From Mesodorylaimus sp. YZB2_4 (lineage: Eukaryota > Nematoda > Enoplea > Dorylaimida > Dorylaimidae): a DNA stretch of 64,000 nucleotides. Shown here one piece after another: positions 30,981 to 41,883 of this stretch; positions within the stretch are counted from its first letter, which is position 1, and each line of letters opens with the position of its first letter. Where the stretch lies: contig JASANH010000882.1 of assembly GCA_030248295.1 (NCBI GenBank), forward strand, positions 62,001 to 126,000. The letters are read 5' to 3'. The notes below the pieces were generated by a model. That model worked only from the letters and a program-made list of their open reading frames with translations, was not told the origin of the DNA and made no database searches. The position numbers and the translations under genes are program-made.

Positions 30981-33900
30981 ATGTTGGCGAAATTTATGGT
31001 TTCCCCGGTTCGGCAGATTTGGCGCGTGGTCAAATATGGATCGCTGGTCGCTATTGGTGCTTCGACATTAATCGTATTGCATCAGAACGATTATCACATA
31101 TCCTCCATCGGGGCAGTCAGGTTTGGACGAGCTGCTTGGACGGTAAGTCAAATAAGAAATCCAGGGAACATGATATTTTCGCAGATTTGCCATTCTGCTC
31201 GAATGACGTGAAGAAACTGAACAAGACCTCAGTACTCTGAATTTGTCTGTTTCAGGCATGTCGTATCGTAGCCGATTATAAGTGGTCGTTATACGGTCTG
31301 CAAGTCCCGGGCAATGAATCCTTTTACATTCAAACTAAATCAGCGGTTCATAAACGCAGCGCAAACCGGCTTCTGAGTTTAGCTTGCGCTAATGGCGGTG
31401 TTTTCATAAAGGTTTGAATAAACAATTTCGTGAAAATTAGCTTCCTCGCAATTTTTAATTTTTCTTTGTCCTCAGGTTGGACAGCACTGCGGATCCTTGG
31501 ATTATCTGCTTCCAGACGAATACGTAAAGACGCTGTCTGTGCTGCATTCGAAAGCACCCGAATCGAGTTTGGAAGATATGTTGCAGGTGATTGAGGAAGA
31601 GTTACACGTCGAGGTAAACAGGTGTATCTTATTATCTTTTTCCGTGGGTGGCTTATGACTGGGGTTTCTTTATTTGATCTCCCCCCGCCAGCTGGGAAAC
31701 GTCAACCTCTCGGGTGTTACAGCCTTGCTCCAGTCGGAGTTTTCGTTCCTCGGCTTCGATCGGTCACATTCTCGTACGCCCGCCGGGTAACGGTTGCAAA
31801 TGTATGAATCTGGCTCCTTTTCGAAATCCAGAGATCATGCATAAAACTAGTGTTCGACCGAAGCCCCGACCCCGATCTCCGCGGGGATGGCCAACCCCGT
31901 CCCCGCCCCCGAAAACATGTGTCGGAGATTCACCCCCGCAAACTTTCTCACCATCGACAATCGAAATAACCCACTAAACACAGCGTCAGCATTTTGCGCG
32001 ATGTTGTGAGATTTTTAAAAAAATATTATGCTGTCTGCGTGGTGTGACGGCTTGTGCAATGCGCCAGTGGGATCACGTCAGTACTGGTACTATCTTTTCT
32101 TTCGGAATGTTCACGCGGCCTGTGCGGCACATGGAGGGCGTGTATATTCTTAGACAGGTTGTAGTTGGCGCTAGCGAGCTAGCTGTCTGTCGATGCTGTA
32201 CTTCCTTGAATAGAAAAATGTCCGAATGGCCGTTTTATCTTGACAAAGTTGACAAGAAATTTTCAGGGTGCAAAATTTATAATGAAAACCTTGACGCCAA
32301 TAATAAATCAAAGGCGCTAAAAGAGATCGACATGCAATAGCTTCGCCAAGTTCCTCACTGATAGTGTTCTTGTCTCCGCTAATCCGCAATAGATTCACGG
32401 TATATGTGAGCCTTGTAAACAATGCTGGTAAACTTCATGAAGGTTTTAGAACATGTCAAGAAATGAACATGAGCAGACTTTGAGACTCAGAAAACTTTTT
32501 TCTCATCCCCGTCCCCGCCGGGGTTATCTCCAGCCCCGAAAGACGCCGATGGCCATCCCTGACCCCGACCCCGAACGGGGGAAGACTAACCCTGTCCCCG
32601 CCCCAGGCCCCAAAAAAATCGCCCCCAGTCGTACGCTTGATACAACGTGCAGTAAAGTATAGTGTATGCAAGGGATTGCTAGGTACTAAACAGCTGAAGC
32701 AATTCTGTTTTTTTTTTCTTGAAAAATTGAAGCGACATGGTTCCTGTGGACGCCTAACGCGGAATACATACTGAACAAGGGGAGGACCGGTTAAATATCA
32801 TGAAAACTGGGAATTTTTGAGCCGAAATCAGGAAAATCTGAGAGATGCGTTTTGAAGTTTTTAATTTCGGATTTGCCGCCTTTTCTGTGCGCCTGTGTCG
32901 TGATGGAAATTAGTTAATCAGTTGAAATCGGTTTTGTAGTCGTCTGACGGTCTGAAAGTAATAAAAAAATCGTTTTCGGCTTCTTCTGTGGACCCTGCAA
33001 CAGTAAGGCCTTTTGACGTTCTTTTGTGTCGTTTTAGCCTGAAGAGCTTTTCGAATCCTTTGATCCGAAGCCTTTAGGAGCGGCTTCATTAGCACAAGTG
33101 TACAAGGCCAAGTTAAAAAACGGCCCAGTAGTGGCTGTAAAGGTGCAACATAAACGAGTAAAGCCCAATAGTTTTGTGGATATGACAACAATGGAGGCAA
33201 GACGTTTTGTTATTTTAGACGATGACTATCTTCCTGATGCTTGCTTTCTTCTAGTTTCTAGTTCGATGTGTTTCATTCGTTATGCCGGAGTTTCGATTAA
33301 ATTGGTTGGTGGAAGAAATGAAGAAGAATTTACCGAATGAATTAAATTTCTTAGCCGAAGGACATCACGCCGATCGTGTGCGACGGATGTTTGCGCATTT
33401 GCCCTTTTTGAAGGTACACGAGGTCCGATCAAATGTTTTTGGGCTGGTTGATCTCTGAGGCTTGCTCTCATGTGCGGGATTCCAGGGTTCAGCTGGCACA
33501 TCCTCCTTGAGACAACCATGTAAGGACGAGGTGCAGAGATGTTTAGGGGGTGCGAGAGTGTCTTGCACTTATTTTGATGCCGCCATCTGAGGATAGGTCT
33601 TAATCATGCGTGATCATGTGACTACGGTGGGAGGGGTGGGGTAAACGTTGAGGGTGCAATGGGCTGCTCCTGTGCAAGCCAAATGCCTCTGTCGGTGTCT
33701 TTAAATTGGCAAAGACGAAGGCTTTTATGAGCCGATTTCCCTGACTCTTCAGCGCACAACTTTATGTGAACAATAGCCATAGTGGTCAGACTTTGTTCTT
33801 TTAGGTGCCAGAAATCTACTGGGACCTGTCGACGGATCGTGTGTTGACCATGGAATACGTGCAAGGTGGACAAGTCAATGATTTGAATTACATGATCAAA

Positions 33901-36900
33901 CACAATATTTCACCAGCAGAAGTGAGTGTAGTGTATCGTTTGTAATTTTTTGTTTCGCTGTCACGTGCGCCCTACCAACAGCTACAGTATGTGGTATCTC
34001 AAATAGTTAAAATTGTAGAGAACTAATTTTCCACCAAAGCATTTTACGGATCCTCTCATCGTCAGTCTACAGTAGGGGCGTTGTAAAAACCACGACCTAC
34101 CTCGGCTTTCTGCTTTAGATTGAGAACCGAGAAGGTAAAACTCATGAAATTAGTACGAAGCTGTGATTCTATAGTGCAGTAGGATAATCACTTTGACAAG
34201 TAATTAATAGCTTCTGGTTTATTTGGTTTTTCTTTTGTCTTAGGTATGCAAAAAACTTGGCCGCCTTTACAGCGAAATGATATTCGTACAAGGCTACGTC
34301 CATTGCGACCCTCATCCAGGAAATTTGTTGGTTTTCAGGCATCCAAAACGTGGGCTACAACTGGTTTTGCTCGATCATGGGCTCTACGCGGTAAGGCCAT
34401 TTCCGAAATCATAGGCTGCTCTCGGTAGGCTCGATGAAGATTTGAAATTATTAGGATTCTAAAACAGAGACTGGCCGTTATGGCCAGAATTTGAGCCATG
34501 ATTCATCTCTTTTTTTAGTTTCTCAGGGCAACTTTTGCACTTGCCAAACCAAGCCCCAATCGGGGCGCTAACGGTGTCATGGTGGACGAGGGTGCCTAAG
34601 TCCCCATCAAAGGGGTTCTAGTTCATTCATATGATTTTTTAACCTTTGGGTTTCTTAGGTTGAGAACGGTGGCTAGCTGGGCGTGAATTAGTCTTGAAAC
34701 TAAAAGAGAAAAGAATCGGATGCCTTGCGCAGGGCTCGAACCTGGGGGTCTTGATTTGGCAATATGGCGCCTTATACTGTAACTTGCCGCAACCTATGTA
34801 GTAAAAGTAGCGCCTTTATGTACTTGCTCTTGCTACTCAATCATTAAATTCTCTCACTTTTTCGATCGATAAAAATTGTTGTTGCAGACCCTCGATGAAG
34901 ATTTTCGACTAAATTATGCAAACCTTTGGCTGGCAATTTTAAAAGCCGATTTACCAGCTATCAAAACAGCGGCGACGGCCATGGGCGTTGGCGATTTTTA
35001 TGGCATGTTCGCATGTATGGTAACGGCGCGTAGTTGGGAGTCGGTATCAAGTGGAATCGATAAGGCAAAAATGACCAGAGAGGAGGTAAGCAAATACACA
35101 TTGGCGTCATCGGCAAACACATTGGTCAAGTTGTTGTGAGACTTCTGTGGGATTCGTAGTAGCGTTCGACGGGGGGTCCGATCCGAACCCTACCCCTGGC
35201 CCTGACCCTGAAAAATCGAGTCCAAAAATTGTATGCTTGTAATTATGGCAACCAGATCATTTTCTTGAGCAGCAAGCAAAGAAGGCATAAGAAGATAAGG
35301 ATTTGGAGGAAAATGTGGAAAGAGCCACCTTTTCTCCTATTCTTCATTGTTATCAGATACGCCCTCGTAACTCAGATTCCACATTTTCCACAAAATTTTG
35401 TTTTTAATTTCAGAGGAAAAAAAGTGCTGTAGGCCAGCATCGACCGATTCGGCCGAACCGATCTGCCGATCCAGGGGGTGGATCGGTTTCCGACCCGATC
35501 CAACTGCTGGATAGGCCGGATCGGCAACTAAAATTGTTCTCGCTTTGTCTGCTGGGAAATAATAAAGAGCTGCGTACTATGATGATAAGGTCCCGTTTTT
35601 TCTCTCAAATCAGCATTCAGTCCTACTTTTAGGCGCTGGTTAGCTCTCTCATGTCTTTGGAGTGGTCTTATAGAGAGTTACAGCGATGAAACAGGGCAGG
35701 CTGGTAAAACCTCATTGCCAAAGACGTCATACCCACCAATCTTGTATTCTATGAAGCGTACCGGCCGGATCAGATCGGGATCTGGGCCCAGGGTCGGATC
35801 AGTCGATGCTGGGTAGGTAGGTAAGTCGCACTTTCCATCCGCTAGAAGTACTCTGCGCATGAACTAACGCAATTGAGATTAAATATTCTCTGTTAACTCC
35901 AACCCCGACCCTGGAAATAGTTGACCCCGGGTGAATGCTAATTCGTAGGAATGTGATTGGGACCTGCACAAGATGCACTTGAACGAGAGCTTTTACTCGC
36001 GAAGTGCAGCCATTGATTGTCTCATCGTATGACGGTCGCAGGGAATGTGTGCAGCTATTGGAGCTTACTGTTAGTCGGCATTCGTTCTGTAATGCATTTT
36101 CCCCGCAGGAAATACTTTTATGTAAGGCTCTGCTTCAAAAGCATGATCAAGAGGTCACTAAAAAAGCATGCTCTGATGCTAGTGTCAGCTTTTATCATCT
36201 TTGCAGCTTGTAGTTTGCTCACTAGCGTTCGTTCAGGATCATTTTTTACGAGATCAGGATCGGGATCGGGACTTGCTCAATCCCGGCTGAGATCGGGTCC
36301 GGAATCGGGATTTTCAGTGTTTTTTTTGCTCCTAATTCTCTATAGTTAACTTACAGCCCACCCCAAGTAGCCAGCAAACGTAGAGCCAAAAATTTTTTTG
36401 CAGTTTTTATCATTTCATTCAAAATCATGCAAGGAGGAAAGCATTGGATTAGTCATCAATTGGCAGATAAATCCCTTTCTTTCTCTTTACCAGTTCAATC
36501 ATCCGCCAAAGTTTCTCTAGCTCACCTTTCTGGAACACTCCCTTTTCATTTCCTTCCTCTCTGCTTCCCCCTCTACCTCTTCACACACCTTCACAACATT
36601 CAATCCCGACCACTTTTTATCGGGATCAGGATCCCGAACGAACGCTAGTGCTCTCATACTTAAAAACGCTCGCATTGATGATTTCAGAATGCAGAGATCA
36701 AGCGATACGTTGCCACATACCTGACTCAAATTTCGGATGTGCTGGCCCGAGTGCCTCGTCCTATGTTACTCATATTCAAAACCAACGATCTGCTGCGCGG
36801 TATCGAATATACGTTAGGCACGACCAAGAATGCGTACTCATTTTTGGAAATGAGTCGCTATTGTGTAAGCGCTGTTTACGATTACGCTTATAAACGCTGT

Positions 36901-37047
36901 GAGGGTAGCTTAGCGTGCGTTGTTCGCACTCAGTTGTATAAATGGCTAGCTTTGGGACGGATCACAGTTTACACGTGGTTGCTATCATTTGTTAATGCAA
37001 TTGGTAAGTTGCACCATCGGCTGCTGTTTGCGCCATGGAGACGTTAG
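30981..37047 (+). CDS. ADCK1: ADCK1-like atypical (ABC1/UbiB) kinase, 531 aa
   Basis: Nine exons, all closing in phase 0: 30981-31142, 31256-31411, 31476-31613, 33038-33196, 33255-33413, 33805-33921, 34244-34390, 34888-35085, 36688-37047. The protein is a mitochondrial ABC1-family kinase-like protein; ADCK1 is linked to mitochondrial morphology and lipid homeostasis. Family features: an N-terminal basic/hydrophobic segment consistent with mitochondrial targeting (RQIWRVVKYGSLVAIGASTL), the KxGQ motif as KVGQHCGSLDYLLP, the Ala-rich loop as PLGAASLAQVYKAKL, the VAVKVQH lysine, the WLVEEMKKNLPNELNF region, the catalytic HCDPHPGN and the metal-binding LLDHGLY. Length equals the family norm (about 520-530). 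The 58-bp intron 4 uses a GC donor (GAG|GCAAGA); reading through it gives a stop, while splicing restores ME|FLVRCV and the conserved block. The 3' exon carries KTNDLLRGIEYTLGT. Several mobile repeats occupy introns 3 and 8. Confidence 0.95.
31855..32640. repeat. CCCCGACCCCG-type dispersed repeats in ADCK1 intron 3
   Basis: Two C-rich blocks (31855-31915 and 32505-32640) contain CCCCGACCCCGA and GGGGTTATCTCCAGCCCCGAAAGAC-type words. Related blocks with shared longer words lie at 46940-47035 (GTTATCTCCAACCGCGAAAG) and 47690-47775 (AACGGGAAAAGCTAACCCC) in the DEG/ENaC intron, and weaker ones at 35165-35215 and 35898-35930. Confidence 0.6.
32093..32157. repeat. foldback element, copy 2
   Basis: TCTTTTCTTTCGGAATGTTC...ACGC followed by GGCCTGTGCGG and the inverse GCGTGTATATTCTTAGACAG. 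It has the same arms and centre as 12468-12539 with a few substitutions, and lies inside ADCK1 intron 3. Confidence 0.75.
32790..32945. repeat. dispersed GGGAAAACC-type repeat, copy 1
   Basis: It shares a succession of words with 59555-59705 and 60355-60630: CATGAAAACTGGGAA, GAGCCGAAATCAGG, TTTTGA(A/G)GTTT, ATTTCGG/ATTTCGAG, CGCC(T)TTTTCTG and a GTTAATCAGTTGAA-like end. No coding was seen. Confidence 0.5.
34722..34800 (-). other. degenerate tRNA-like sequence in ADCK1 intron 7
   Basis: On the minus strand it contains a B-box-like T arm (CAGGTTCGAGCCCTG) followed by an acceptor-like CAAGGCATCC end, and AAGGCGCC upstream as in a D arm. The 5' acceptor strand does not pair well (about 5 of 7), so it is a tRNA pseudogene or SINE relic. 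Confidence 0.35.
35434..35812 (-). repeat. 379-bp inverted-repeat element (family A), copy 2
   Basis: The ends are CCAGCATCGACCGATTC (35434) and ATCAGTCGATGCTGG (35812), flanked on both sides by GTAGG (35429-35433 and 35813-35817). The core is the reverse complement of the copies at 23774 and 58993 (AGTTACAGCGATGAAACAGG, CCACCAATCTTGTATTCTATG). It carries no transposase and sits in ADCK1 intron 8. Confidence 0.85.
36221..36649. repeat. 429-bp terminal-inverted-repeat element (family B)
   Basis: ACTAGCGTTCGTTC (36221-36234) and its exact inverse GAACGAACGCTAGT (36636-36649) bound the element. GCTC flanks both sides (36217-36220 and 36650-36653). GATCGGGATCGGG-type subterminal repeats lie inside both ends. 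It is non-coding and lies at the 3' end of ADCK1 intron 8, 38 bp before exon 9. Confidence 0.8.
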
Positions 37048-37235
37048 GCTTTGGTGATTGTAGGTGTAAAAGGATTCTGTGATCCACGATTACTAGGGAC
37101 CCTATTATGGTGTTTGCGATTTTTACAGTAAATAGTATGAAATTAGAAGAGGTAGTGTCTCGAGGAAGGCTTAAAATAGTATGAATGTGGCTGGCATAGG
37201 GTTGAAGAGGAAAAAAAGATCGCATGCATTAAATA

Positions 37236-37737
37236 TTTCTAAAAAAAATCTGTTATCAGACAACAAAAAGGTTAGCCCAGCCACCCGACTTAAACCAAAT
37301 GCAAGGCGAGACGAGGCTGGCTGGGCTCCCTCGGTGCTACATGCTTAATTGGTTTATACTTATGTGAACGTGATATATCTATTTTTATGAAGCCTTCACT
37401 TCAGGGCGAGGCTCACAATCGTACTCCCACACTCACCCACAATGCATGTCTCTGTGATGTACTTGGTGCATCGTGGAGTCATGGGGTCGACTCCCTGCGG
37501 GATTTTGTTCTGTTTTTCACCAAAGGCTAGTGCCCAACATGAATATACTTATTCGTATTTTGGAGTAGGGGACGCCCTGTTACACTTTTTTTAGTGACAG
37601 TAGCAATTCTGTTTCATCACAATTTTTCTACAAACGCCGCCGAGTGAGCCCAGCCAACCTCGCTTGCCTCGCATTTGGTTAGAGTAGGGTGGCTGGGCTA
37701 ACTTTTTTGTTGTCTGATAACAGATTTTTTTTAGAAA
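37236..37737. repeat. 502-bp element with roughly 95-bp terminal inverted repeats (family C)
   Basis: The left arm (37236-37333; TTTCTAAAAAAAATCTGTTA..., then GGTTAGCCCAGCCACCC) and right arm (37641-37737) are inverted copies over about 95 bp with few mismatches. The centre (37334-37640) is unique and non-coding. It starts about 190 bp after the ADCK1 stop codon. It could act on the mature 3' UTR if transcription extends this far. Confidence 0.85.
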
Positions 37738-38928
37738 TGATAGTACTTTTTCGCACCTACATTTGGGCTAGGAATCGAAAATAGATACAAGAAATTTGTC
37801 GTCTAGTTGCTCCTGAGCTGACGCAAATTCCGTACAAAGAAGGTTGCCAAGTTCTGCTCTGCCTGACCTCCTGGATTTTCTGCTCAAGAAGCCTTGATTT
37901 GCCTTGGATTAGCGCTGTCGTAATTTCTGTTCAGCTTTTGAATTCCCGCGTTCATGCCATGGTAGACACTTATGGCATTTTCGCATGTGTGTGCGCACGC
38001 GATCGTCCATTTGAGCCATCCGTGCGAGTATATTCCGAATTTTCGAATCTGTGCTCTGCTGACATGCGTCAGCGCCATAGGCAGCGACTGTTTGCAACCG
38101 CAACGAAATGGTGTGCGCGTTCGCTAGACAAGTCGCGCAGATATATATATCCTCGTGATACTTGACTCTAACCTCGGCTATCTAGAATGCTCTGTTGATT
38201 TCTTTTTGTCTTTCTTTGGCTTCGACTCCTAATCGTAAGAGTACACCTGAAAGATATAGAAATGTTTCGTTCAGCAGTTGTATTACATACTTCGATGATA
38301 AAAACAAAGTCCTTCGCTAGACGCCAAAAAAGTAACTTGTGAGCCTTGCATACTAAACCAGTTATGGGGAAATCTTGTCCCAGGGAGAGTCATGAAGCGT
38401 GCTCTGTACTGATGATCCCTAAGCATTCGCACACTTGAATTGGATACAAACAGTATATTATTCTAAATAGGTGAAAAGGGTTTCATTTCTGGCAGGTATC
38501 GCAGTATCCTACTCCATGGTTTATTTCATGTCTTATCAGTTTCTTTCGCAACCTAGGCTTAGACTAATTAGTCCGGTATTTCCTCTACTGCACAGCCAGA
38601 AAAGGTAAACGAAAGTTGTTGCTGTCCAGCGCGCTTTCGAAGCGTGCCTGTCCCACACACGGCCAGTGCTCGCGGCTACATGTTTTCGTTGAAGTCACAA
38701 ACACGCTGCCGCCAGGTTTGACGCATATCTGGATTTGAAATATGCTTCGTCCTTTCCAGTGCACTGTACAGTAATCAATCCAAATTTTGAACAGTTACCA
38801 GAAGGTAAAGTCGTGCATCGTCCGCACCGCTGGTCATTTTATGGTCTCTGTAGATTGTCATAACTTGCAGCAAGAAATCAAATAAAACCTAATGCACGGA
38901 TTGCTTTTGTCTGAATCTAAAGCCCAAA

Positions 38929-39053
38929 GTATAGTTCCCTGCGATGCGTCAAATAAGCGTGCGATGCGACACTTTGGAGTGATCTGACAATGTAAAAAGG
39001 TCCCTAAAACGTCGCATCGCGAGCTTATTTGACGCATCGCATCGAACTATGCT
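38929..39053. repeat. foldback repeat with 30-42-bp arms
   Basis: GCGATGCGTCAAATAAGC...GCGATGCGAC (38941-38970) pairs with 39011-39040 with two mismatches in 30. The match extends outward through AGTATAGTT / AACTATGC. The 40-bp centre is unique. GATGCG repeats within each arm add a second level of symmetry. Confidence 0.8.
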
Positions 39054-40717
39054 TCCAGCTCAAGTGTGAATGTAATGACTGGAACAGTCAGAACTGTTTT
39101 TCTTTTTCCCGCCAAAATTTGTGAATTTTGACCCTATAAGGAGCCTGAAAATACCCTTGTATACCCTTTTTAAAAGTCCATGGGAACCCTGCTCCCTCCC
39201 TAAGCTAAAGATCGTGCCAGTCGAGCAAATTCACCATATCCTATCGTGATGCGTCAGCTCGATGTATCGCGCAATCGCAAGTGCGGATGGACTTCATGAC
39301 GCAATCTTGCGAGTTCAGTTTTTTGATGGTTGACCCGTGCTAAAACATGCAAAGTTCCATCCATCATAGAGCTAAACTGAAGCATGCCCTTGGTGACTAT
39401 GAAAGTGGCCATACAGGGCGCCACTGCAACAGTGCGAGCAGCGTGCTCTTCATTTTTTGGAATGACCCCATGCCGCTCAGTCTCCCTACTAAACGTCCAA
39501 CTCGTTTTGCCTGTCAGTCATGAGGCGACCAACTCTCACAAAACGCTCCCTTCAAGTGCCCACTAGGAGCATCTCTGTCGAGGGCATCCACCCGGTCTTC
39601 AGCAGTGTGTGTGTGTAATGGCCTCATGCAGTCGGGGAGGGGAAAATGGACAAAAATGATGTTCGAATAGGGTACAAAAAACAGAAAAGTACTTGATCAA
39701 TTCCTAAAAATAATTACAGAAAACCAGAGTTTTCAACAAAATCCGATCAATTTCTATTCAAAAGTTTATTCGCTATCGCAAGATGAAAGACTTTCTTTTA
39801 AAGCAGTAATCTGAGCCAAATGCTTTAGCGCTAAAATTTAGTGAATAATGTCTATTTTGAGTAATGTTTTGGTTTTCTTCTTGCTCCTTTGGAAATAGAT
39901 GTCTCAATATAAATTTAAAAGCCTGAAGCTGACAACAACCTGACAATCTAAACACCGGAATGAAACTGCATTCATGCTGGGGAGAGTGGCCAAGTTGAGC
40001 TTTTGTGAGCCATGATAATCGGCTCAGTCACTCCTGTTGTCTGGTCCCTTAAGTGTTTTTCGGCCCGTTCCTTCGTAGTCTGGGTCGAAAGGCCAAGAAA
40101 GTAGTATTTAATGCTGGGGTAGAAGACAGGTATAAAAAGGGCCTTAGCCTAGGGGCGAGGCAGACGAAGATAAAATCTGGGTGTTGTGCAATGGGCGCTC
40201 GAAACACTTCATATATCCATAGGTGACCAATGCATGCAGTCTATTAGGAATGAGCAGCCGCCCTATGACACTGCTACCAAACGCGGTAGTGTAGCTTGTA
40301 TGTAGTGGTCAACAACAACTACTACAGATAGAACAAGCTACAGTAGTTTGCGTGCAGGAGCCAGTTTCACAATTCGATGAGACGTGTCTGATCGTGAGTC
40401 GCAGTACATGCTTACAAGAAAGTCCTATCTCACATCAAAGCGACATTGCTGTCCTGATCTGAGGGACCGCTCACCTAAGAGTGAAAGTGACATGGATCCT
40501 GCAAAGGCTCAAGGTCGCTGCACTAGTGCATACCGTCTCTGTCATGTGACACCCTCCACTAGGGATCTTGACGTCCTCCACGGATGGTGCCATAGAGACA
40601 TAAACAGGTTCTTTTTTGTAGTAAACAGCCATTTTCAAATCTCACAAACGCTTTAATATCCATATCTTTCTATCAATATCTTGGTTGTGAAAAGATATAA
40701 TGTACCCAGATATGATA

Positions 40718-40785
40718 CCTGTTTTCTTTGAGAATGCACGCCCTTCACGTGCCGCATAGCGCTGCGTGGACATTCCCAAATGAAA
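40718..40785. repeat. foldback element, copy 3 (centre reversed)
   Basis: CCTGTTTTCTTTGAGAATGC starts the left arm, and GCGTGGACATTCCCAAATG ends it. The centre reads TGCCGCATAGCGC, the reverse of the centre in the copies at 12468 and 32093, so the element is in the other orientation. Confidence 0.7.
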
Positions 40786-41883
40786 AAAAAAGATATGGAA
40801 ATGGGTATCCAAAAAACTGTGGCTGCATATGATTTCGATATCGATTAGATATAGATATGGATATCCATAGTCACAATACAGTAGCCCCCAAATAGCAAAC
40901 TGTTTCGCTAAAAACAGTCACAAAATGCATAATATTCAAATTTGCAGCGCTGTCATAAATATGAATGGAAAAATTAAACAAGTACGAATACCTTACCGCG
41001 ACCCTTACCCAAACCCGTACCTACCCAGCGGGTACTGCTGGGTACGGGTATCGGTATCCATGCAGGACCTGGGCTGCAGGCATTACATAACGGTAGAGTT
41101 TTATTGTTTGTGCTCAGCTTACAGACCTAGGATAGCAGGAAGGTGGCCATTCCAGCTGCTGGCACAAAGTCGTTGCCTAGGGTATTTCACCCACGTAACT
41201 TCCTCCACTTGAAAAATAATGCCAACGCCTGACGGTCCCGAAAGACATTTTCTCTTCTCCATTGCCATTGATTTGATGGATGGCGCAGTTGTAGTTGTCG
41301 ACCATCAACGCAAGCACACAGCATAGAGTGTCGGGGGAACCTAGAATCTTTGGTGTCACTGGTACTCCCCTATAGCCTCTAGCACTGAACCAATTGTGAG
41401 AGGAAATGAAAAGCTGTTTAATTTTTGTTAGTTTCGGCTAAAAAAAGCTGAGGTGTTTAAATTAGTACCAAGTTGAGCGACAAAGATTGCTTCTTTCTTT
41501 GATCTAATCGTAAGTCGAGAGATTCTGCAACGAATTTGGGTGAGATGAAAGTGCAAGCAGACTTTATGAATGAGCTGGAAGAGTTGAAGGAGCGAATTCG
41601 CCAGCTGGAATGGAAGTCACGGCGACCAAGTGTGATCTATGTGGACGATGATGACGTGATTGACGGCAGCTGCTCAAGTAAGACATTACGGATGCCACAG
41701 CCTGGCCGCTCCAGGGGTGCAGGCGGCTTTCTCTCGGGCAACAGGCCTTGTAGAAGCCCCATTTTACTCGGCTGGGGGATAATTGAATTCAGAAAGTTGT
41801 GCAGATCTAATTGGAATCCAGGTGTACCCTAGCGCAACCTTTTTTCCCAAAGGCGATGGTTTCAAGCAGGTATCATTTATGTA

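Larger units (their letters stand above)
37738..41883. other. gene-poor stretch with small inverted repeats
   Basis: No gene is supported. Two foldback structures (38929-39053 and 40718-40785) lie here. A short frame at 41536-41691 begins MGEMKVQADFMNELEELKE and could be a coiled-coil exon ending at a donor (GTAAGACAT, about 41679), but nothing downstream extends it. A (GT)n run lies near 39607. Degenerate GATATGGATATC-type repeats lie at 40790-40870. Confidence 0.4.

Noticed and set aside
33197-33340. Continuation of ADCK1 exon 4 as one longer frame ending at 33340
   Set aside because: It leaves the kinase homology and loses the conserved WLVEEMKKNLPNELNF block, which is recovered only by splicing out 33197-33254.
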